Shown here piece by piece: positions 59,497-64,000 of a stretch of 64,000 nt of DNA. The DNA is from an uncultured Eubacteriales bacterium. Lineage in GTDB: Bacteria > Bacillota > Clostridia > Oscillospirales > Oscillospiraceae. How positions within the stretch are numbered: the stretch's first letter is position 1; each line of letters begins with the position of its first letter. Under the pieces are notes generated by a model. That model did not search any database and was not told where the DNA came from. It was given only the letters and a program-made list of their open reading frames with translations. The DNA is taken from NCBI GenBank assembly GCA_900548625.1, contig URLO01000004.1, forward strand, positions 16,640 to 80,639, read 5' to 3'. Both the position numbers and the translations under genes were made by a program.

Positions 59497-61263
59497 TTAC
59501 GCCTTTGCTATCTCCGGCAGGGCGTATTTTTTCGCATAGCCGCGGAACATGCTCCGGAAGCTCTCGCTCTCGCGCTTTGCAAGGCCGAGGCTCTCGTGCA
59601 GATTCAGATTGTGCTGCGCCGTGTCGATGATGCAGCCGGCGATGTTCGAGCAGTGGTCGGACGTGCGCTCCAGATTCGTCAGCAGGTCAGACCAGACAAA
59701 GCCCGCCTCGATGCTGCAATTTCCCTGCTGCATCCGCAGGATGTGACGCGTGCGCATCTGCTCCTTGAGGGCGTCGATGACCTCCTCCAGCGGCTCGACA
59801 TGTGCAGCGGCCGCGGCGTCGTGCTTCTCAAATGCCTCCAGCGTCAGCTCCAGGATCTCGCGCAGCGCGCCGGAGAGCGTGTCAAATTCTGCCTGCGCGC
59901 TCCGGCTGAACGCAAGCTGCTTGCCGCGCAGCTCCTCTGCCGATTCCAGAACGTTTACCGCATGGTCGGAAATGCGCTCGAAATCCCCGATGGCCTTCAG
60001 GAGCGCGGTCGCCTCCTCGCTCTCCTCCATGCCCATCCTGCGCGCGCTGAGCTTTACAAGATAGGTGCCCAGAATGTCCTCGTAGCGGTCGCAGCGCTCC
60101 TCATCGGCGCGGATCTGCTCTGCCGCGGCGGCAGAGTAATTCGTGAGCGAATCCAGCGCGCCTTCCAGCGACCGCACCGCGCACTGCGCCATTTCTGCGG
60201 CGACCGCGCGGCTTCTTTCCAGCGCGAGCGACGGCGTTGCAAGCAGGCGCTCGTCGAGCTTGACTGTTTTTTCCGTGCCGCCTTTGTCCGGCACCAGCCG
60301 AATCGCCAGCTTCTCAAGCCATCCGCCTGCCGGCAGCAGCATCGCCGTACACAGGACATTGAATGCCGAATGCGCCACCGCGATGCCGTACATGCTCGCA
60401 GGCTCATTCAGGATCTGCGGCGCAAACGCCAGCTTTACAATGCAGAACAGCGCCAACAACACCGCCACGCCGATCACGTTGAACATCAGATGCACGACCG
60501 CCGCGCGCCGCGCGTTCCGGTTCGTGCCGATGGACGAGAGCATCGCCGTCACCGTTGTACCGATGTTCTGACCCATGATGATGGGGATCGCCGCCGCGTA
60601 GCTGACCGCGCCCGTCATGGTCAGTGCCTGCAAAATGCCGACCGAGGCGGAACTGGACTGGATGATCGCCGTCAGCACCGCGCCCGCCAGCACGCCGAGC
60701 ACCGGATTTTGGAAGGCAAGGAACAGATCCACAAACTGCGGCACATCCTTGAGTCCCGCGACTGCGCCGCTCATGGTGTCCATGCCGAACATCAGCGTTG
60801 CAAAGCCGAGCAGGATCATACCCGTGTCTTTTTTCCGGCTGTCCTTGCAGAACATGTAAAGAACAATGCCGATCAGCGCCAGCACCGGCGTAAAGGAGGT
60901 CGGCTTGAGCAGCCGCACCCAGATGCTGCCGCTGTCAATGCCGCCGAGGCTCAGCAGCCACGCCGTCACCGTCGTGCCGACGTTTGCGCCCATGATGACA
61001 TTGATGGCCTGCCGCAGCGTCATCAGCCCCGAGTTTACAAAGCCAACGACCATGACCGTCGTGGCAGACGAGCTCTGAATGATCGCCGTCACGCCAAGCC
61101 CTGTCAAAAAGCCCGCAGCCGCCTTGCCCGTCATTTTGCCGATCAGCGTGCGGAGCTTTCCGCCCGCACGGCGCTCAAGTGCCTGTCCCATCAGGCTCAT
61201 GCCGAACAGAAACAGGCACAGCCCGCCGATCATCGTCAGTACGTGAAAAATATCCATTTGCAT
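59497..61263 (-). CDS. Na+/Pi cotransporter family protein with PhoU-like domain
   Basis: The 588-residue product has two inverted membrane halves, each with the QSSSATT or QSSSAS motif (AIIQSSSATTVMVVGFVNSG; AIIQSSSASVGILQ) and GANVGTTVTAWLLSL or GQNIGTTVTAMLSS. The soluble C-terminal third (from about residue 345) is helical and PhoU-like. Such proteins import phosphate with sodium. It converges on sdaA. A LysR gene lies 153 bp upstream on the same strand. Confidence 0.92.
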   Translation of the reverse strand: MQMDIFHVLTMIGGLCLFLFGMSLMGQALERRAGGKLRTLIGKMTGKAAAGFLTGLGVTAIIQSSSATTVMVVGFVNSGLMTLRQAINVIMGANVGTTVTAWLLSLGGIDSGSIWVRLLKPTSFTPVLALIGIVLYMFCKDSRKKDTGMILLGFATLMFGMDTMSGAVAGLKDVPQFVDLFLAFQNPVLGVLAGAVLTAIIQSSSASVGILQALTMTGAVSYAAAIPIIMGQNIGTTVTAMLSSIGTNRNARRAAVVHLMFNVIGVAVLLALFCIVKLAFAPQILNEPASMYGIAVAHSAFNVLCTAMLLPAGGWLEKLAIRLVPDKGGTEKTVKLDERLLATPSLALERSRAVAAEMAQCAVRSLEGALDSLTNYSAAAAEQIRADEERCDRYEDILGTYLVKLSARRMGMEESEEATALLKAIGDFERISDHAVNVLESAEELRGKQLAFSRSAQAEFDTLSGALREILELTLEAFEKHDAAAAAHVEPLEEVIDALKEQMRTRHILRMQQGNCSIEAGFVWSDLLTNLERTSDHCSNIAGCIIDTAQHNLNLHESLGLAKRESESFRSMFRGYAKKYALPEIAKA

Positions 61264-61320
61264 TTCTTCCTCTCACATCCATTGTATTCCAGTATCAGCT
61301 TATCAGAGGTTTGTCAAATG

Positions 61321-61336
61321 CAAAAGTATACTTTTG
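61321..61336. promoter_or_regulatory. Perfect 16-bp palindrome upstream of the Na/Pi transporter
   Basis: CAAAAGTATACTTTTG is its own reverse complement. It lies 58 bp before the transporter start in an AT-rich promoter stretch and could be an operator. The binding protein is unknown. Confidence 0.5.
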
Positions 61337-61360
61337 TAAAATCGAGGTTAAGCCCGTCTG

Positions 61361-61393
61361 TCAAAACGCCCCCGGCGCGGCTGCGCCGGGGGC
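61361..61393 (-). terminator. Terminator of the LysR gene
   Basis: GCCCCCGGCGC pairs with GCGCCGGGGGC, followed on the minus strand by GTTTTGA. Confidence 0.72.
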
Positions 61394-61416
61394 TGAGCTT
61401 GCTGCTGCACGGCTTG

Positions 61417-62349
61417 TTATCCGTTCGTGAAGTGGTAGGAATGGCCGGGGTCGTATGCCATCTGATTGCTGGCGGAGATAAAGTCCATAAACCGGTTTGC
61501 AGCCGGGGTCGGCGTGACGCTGCGAAGCGTACACATGACGACGGCGCGCGGCGGAATGGTAAAATCGGTCTTGAGCGGCAGGATAACGCCGCGTCCAAGG
61601 CCGGAGCGTGAAAACTCCTCCGTCACGCATGCCACGCCGAGGCCGATGCGCGCCAGCGAGACGAGCAGATTGTGCGACCCCAGCTCGATTTCCGGCTGGA
61701 TGGACAGGCCGTGCTCCTGAAAATAGCGCTCGACATACACGCGCGAGCTTGCCTTGCGCTCAAGCAGGATGAGCGGAAACTGCGCGATCTCCTGCATGGT
61801 GTAGACGCGGTCAAAATCGCAGTCATAGTCCGGCGCAGCCACAAAGATCGTGTGCGTATCCACGCAGTGGCGCACGGTGTAGGCCGACATGTCCTCCTCC
61901 TCACTGGCAAAGGCGATGTCCACCTGACCGCTGTGCAGGTAATCGAGCACCATGCGGCTCGTGCCGTTGAGAATGCGGATGCGGATATCCGGATAGGCGC
62001 GGTGGAAGGCCTCCAGCCGGGAGAGCAGATACGTCTTGGTCACGGTGTCGCTCGCGCCGATGATGAGCTCCCCCGTGAGAAGCTGGCGCGACTGCGCGAG
62101 CTTTTCTTCGCCGTTCTGAATGAGCCCCAGCGCCCGCGTCACATAGTCCAGAAGCGTCTTTCCCTCGGAGGTCAGGACGACACCGCGCGTGCTGCGCGAA
62201 AACAGACGCACCTGAAGCTGCTCCTCGAGCTGCTTGATCGACTGGCTGACCGCAGACTGCGAGATATAGAGATTCTGCGCGGCGGCGGAGATGTTGCCTC
62301 TCTTGGCGACCTCCTGAAAAACGCGGTAAAGCTCCAGCTTGACAGCCAT
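61417..62349 (-). CDS. LysR-family transcriptional regulator
   Basis: The 310-residue product has the N-terminal helix-turn-helix (VFQEVAKRGNISAAAQNLYISQSAVSQSIKQLEEQL, residues 11-46) and RSTRGVVLTSEGKTLLDYV. A substrate-binding domain follows with GELIIGASDTVTKTYLLSRL and VDIAFASEEED. It resembles the CysB/CbbR-like LysR branch. The likely target is the divergent gene hpt or the gene downstream; neither is shown by sequence. It starts 130 bp from hpt. Confidence 0.92.
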   Translation of the reverse strand: MAVKLELYRVFQEVAKRGNISAAAQNLYISQSAVSQSIKQLEEQLQVRLFSRSTRGVVLTSEGKTLLDYVTRALGLIQNGEEKLAQSRQLLTGELIIGASDTVTKTYLLSRLEAFHRAYPDIRIRILNGTSRMVLDYLHSGQVDIAFASEEEDMSAYTVRHCVDTHTIFVAAPDYDCDFDRVYTMQEIAQFPLILLERKASSRVYVERYFQEHGLSIQPEIELGSHNLLVSLARIGLGVACVTEEFSRSGLGRGVILPLKTDFTIPPRAVVMCTLRSVTPTPAANRFMDFISASNQMAYDPGHSYHFTNG

Positions 62350-62399
62350 AGCGTCCCCTCCTATTAGTCATTTTAATGGTTCAAATTAGTTTTATCTAT

Positions 62400-62428
62400 T
62401 TTACTTATCGTAATGGCTTGATTATAAT
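62400..62428 (+). promoter_or_regulatory. hpt promoter
   Basis: TTTACT (62,400-62,405) and TATAAT (62,423-62,428) are 17 bp apart in the LysR-hpt divergent region. Confidence 0.65.
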
Positions 62429-62479
62429 AAAAAAGCTGTGCCTTGTCCAGCGCATTTTATAAAACAGGGAGCATCCGCT

Positions 62480-63031
62480 ATGCTGATCAGAACTCCGGAA
62501 CAGGATATTGAACGCGTTTTATTCACCGAAAAAACCATCGCCGCACGCGTGGAGCAGCTCGGCGCGGAGCTGACGGCCCGTCTCGGCGGCAAGCGCCCCG
62601 TGCTGGTCTGCGTGCTCAAGGGCGCATCTTTTTTCTACATCGATCTCTGCCGCAGCATGAACTGCGCCATCGACATGGACTTCATCGCAGTCTCCAGCTA
62701 CGGTCAGAATGCCAAATCGACCGGCGTTGTACGCCTCATCAAGGATCTGGACAACAACATCACGGGACGTGACGTTGTCATCGTGGAGGACATCATTGAC
62801 TCCGGCCTGACCATGAAATATCTCAAGGAGCTGTTTGCCGCGCGCAAGCCCGCATCGATCACAACGATCTCCTTCCTCGACAAGGCCGGCGCGCACCCCA
62901 GCGAATACAAGACCGACCTCTGCGGCTTTGAGATCGGCGGCGAGTTTGTCGTGGGCTACGGTCTGGACTACGCGAACTTTTACCGCAACCTCCCCTACAT
63001 CGGCGTGCTGCGCCCCGAGTGCTACGCCTGA
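62480..63031 (+). CDS. hpt: Hypoxanthine-guanine phosphoribosyltransferase
   Basis: The 183-residue product has VLVCVLKGASFFYIDLCRSM, the PRPP-binding motif RDVVIVEDIIDSGLTM (about residues 94-109) and FLDKAGAHPSEYKTDLCGFEI, the standard HPRT pattern. It salvages hypoxanthine and guanine to IMP and GMP. The xanthine enzyme gene follows under its own riboswitch. Confidence 0.95.
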   Translation: MLIRTPEQDIERVLFTEKTIAARVEQLGAELTARLGGKRPVLVCVLKGASFFYIDLCRSMNCAIDMDFIAVSSYGQNAKSTGVVRLIKDLDNNITGRDVVIVEDIIDSGLTMKYLKELFAARKPASITTISFLDKAGAHPSEYKTDLCGFEIGGEFVVGYGLDYANFYRNLPYIGVLRPECYA

Positions 63032-63055
63032 GCGGACGATTTTTGCCGCAAGCTA

Positions 63056-63084
63056 TTGACGAATCTGCACGTCTGTTGTAGACT
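63056..63084 (+). promoter_or_regulatory. xpt promoter
   Basis: TTGACG (63,056-63,061) and TAGACT (63,079-63,084) are 17 bp apart, about 30 bp before the riboswitch. Confidence 0.7.
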
Positions 63085-63114
63085 ATCACACATAAATAGT
63101 ATTATATAGAGTCT

Positions 63115-63261
63115 GCCAATATAGGTCCGGATGTATGGCCCGGATGTTTCTACCGCAGCGCCGTGAAGCTGCGACTATTGGGAGGATTCCGCAGAAGGTC
63201 ATTCCTGATGCGGCTGGATTGGCAGCTCCTTTCGCGTGTTCGCGGGGAACTGCCGTTTTTT
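63115..63261 (+). ncRNA. Purine (guanine-type) riboswitch with terminator
   Basis: P1 is CCAATA/TATTGG; P2 is (G)TCCGG/CCGGA(T); P3 is CGCAGC/GCTGCG with loop GCCGTGAA. The core has GTTTCTACC and GACTAT, where the C at the specificity position indicates guanine rather than adenine. Loop 2 reads ATGTATGGC instead of the usual GATATGG, but the GG/CC kissing pairs remain. A terminator stem (63,221-63,254, starting GGCAG and ending CTGCC, then TTTTTT) follows, so guanine should turn off xpt. Confidence 0.88.
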
Positions 63262-63288
63262 ATGTCAACTTAAGGAGGAAACGGTTTC

Positions 63289-63867
63289 ATGCAGTCACTC
63301 AAAGAACGCATCCGCAAGGAGGGCAAGGTCCTTCCCGGCAACATCGTCAAGGTCGACGGCTTTCTGAATCACCGCGTCGACTGTCAATTTCTCGCCGAGC
63401 TCGCGGACGAATTCGGCAAGCATTTTGACATGTCCAATGTCGACGTCATCCTGACGGCAGAGGCAAGCGGCATCCCCATCGCAACCGTCTGTGCGCTGCG
63501 TTACGACAAGCCCCTGATCTTCGCGAAGAAGGCCAAGAGTGACAACATCGAGGGCGGCCTGTATTGCAGTGAGATCGCCTCCTATACCTACCGCAAGAAA
63601 GTGACGCTCATCGTCTCCAAGGAATGGCTCCTTCCGGGTCAGCGTGTGCTGATCATTGACGATTTCCTGGCACGGGGCGAGGCCATGCGCGGTCTGTGCG
63701 ACATTGTAAAGAGCGCAGGCTGCGAGCTGGTCGGCATCGGCTGCGCCGTGGAAAAGGGCTTCCAGCATGGCGGCGACAAGCTCCGTGAGGCGGGCATCAA
63801 TCTGAAGTCCCTTGCCATCCTCGAAAAGGCAGAGCCGGACTGCATCGAATTCCGCGACGACGACTGA
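63289..63867 (+). CDS. xpt: Xanthine phosphoribosyltransferase
   Basis: The 192-residue product has MQSLKERIRKEGKVLPGNIVKVDGFLNHRVDC, ILTAEASGIPIATVCALR and the PRPP motif RVLIIDDFLARGEAM (about residues 122-136), as in Xpt. It turns xanthine into XMP. AAGGAGG precedes the ATG, and a guanine riboswitch lies immediately upstream. Confidence 0.96.
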   Translation: MQSLKERIRKEGKVLPGNIVKVDGFLNHRVDCQFLAELADEFGKHFDMSNVDVILTAEASGIPIATVCALRYDKPLIFAKKAKSDNIEGGLYCSEIASYTYRKKVTLIVSKEWLLPGQRVLIIDDFLARGEAMRGLCDIVKSAGCELVGIGCAVEKGFQHGGDKLREAGINLKSLAILEKAEPDCIEFRDDD

Positions 63868-63881
63868 AATTCTCAAACAGC

Positions 63882-63919
63882 AAACGCCGTGTGCACATTT
63901 TTTGTGCACACGGCGTTTC
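63882..63919 (+). terminator. Terminator of xpt
   Basis: AAACGCCGTGTGCAC pairs perfectly with GTGCACACGGCGTTT around a T-rich loop. Confidence 0.75.
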
Positions 63920-64000
63920 AGACTGTCAAAAAACCTCGTAGAGTTCGCGCCCGCAGGCGATGCGCCCCACGTGGTTCCCCCTCGCGGCATAGCCGCTTCG
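63920..64000 (+). repeat. Copy C of the ~220 bp hairpin repeat (left end, cut by window)
   Basis: GACTGTCAAAAAACCTCGTA and GAGTTCGCGCCCGCAGGCG match the left end of copy A on the opposite strand; the sequence diverges after 63,959. It starts right after the xpt terminator. Confidence 0.65.

Noticed and set aside
1..64000. tRNA or rRNA genes
   Set aside because: I saw no cloverleaf with a GTTCGA-type T-loop and no rRNA sequence in the intergenic spaces; a tRNAscan run would settle it.

Overview
The window looks like a chromosome segment from an anaerobic, spore-forming, fairly GC-rich member of the Clostridia (Oscillospiraceae-like). The pointers are a Gram-positive S10-spc-alpha ribosomal operon with adk, map, a KOW-domain gene, infA and rpmJ in clostridial order, a zinc-ribbon S14, a four-cysteine Adk lid, a SpoVAC gene, a SpoIVFB-type M50 protease, a single-chain iron-sulfur serine dehydratase and a ProS-type prolyl-tRNA synthetase. 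The species assignment is inference.

Bases 1-16,070 are the accessory part. A 5'-truncated secreted GH20 hexosaminidase is followed after 16 bp by an 81-residue peptide with four cysteines. Then come an HPr-kinase-like P-loop protein, a radical SAM/SPASM enzyme, an ABC exporter, a small S26-type Ser/His peptidase and a PqqD-like protein. This reads as an undescribed RiPP-type biosynthetic locus. It runs without a break, through overlapping reading frames, into a capsule-type phospho-regulatory set: a CpsB-type PHP phosphatase, an Ig-like membrane protein, two fused Wzz/tyrosine-kinase proteins with Gly-Tyr tails, and a membrane UDP-sugar 4,6-dehydratase. No glycosyltransferase or flippase is present.

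Bases 16,100-39,760 carry mixed genes. These are a DUF1653 protein, a flavodoxin, a GDPD lipase-like phosphodiesterase, a beta-lactamase-fold membrane protein, a flavoprotein, two MBOAT/DHHW acetylation cassettes (22.0-24.5 and 33.5-36.3 kb), a lipoprotein and a prolyl-tRNA deacylase. There is also an aromatic amino acid ABC transporter behind a Tyr/Phe-rich leader-peptide attenuator, an M50 protease, a TIGR03960/TIGR03936 pair, ddl with DUF1934, and spoVAC. Intergenic spaces hold several repeat families, including a ~220 bp multi-hairpin element present in four full or partial copies beside gene ends.

Bases 39,812-55,707 (minus strand) are the ribosomal protein operon from rpsJ to rplQ, 27 genes including secY, adk, map, infA and rpoA. 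Its promoter overlaps the proS terminator, its leader has an attenuator, and a ~350 bp non-coding block sits between rpsN and rpsH. Bases 56,000-64,000 hold a tandem 92-nt structured repeat, proS, a small unknown protein, serine dehydratase, a Na/Pi cotransporter, a LysR regulator, hpt, and xpt under a guanine riboswitch.
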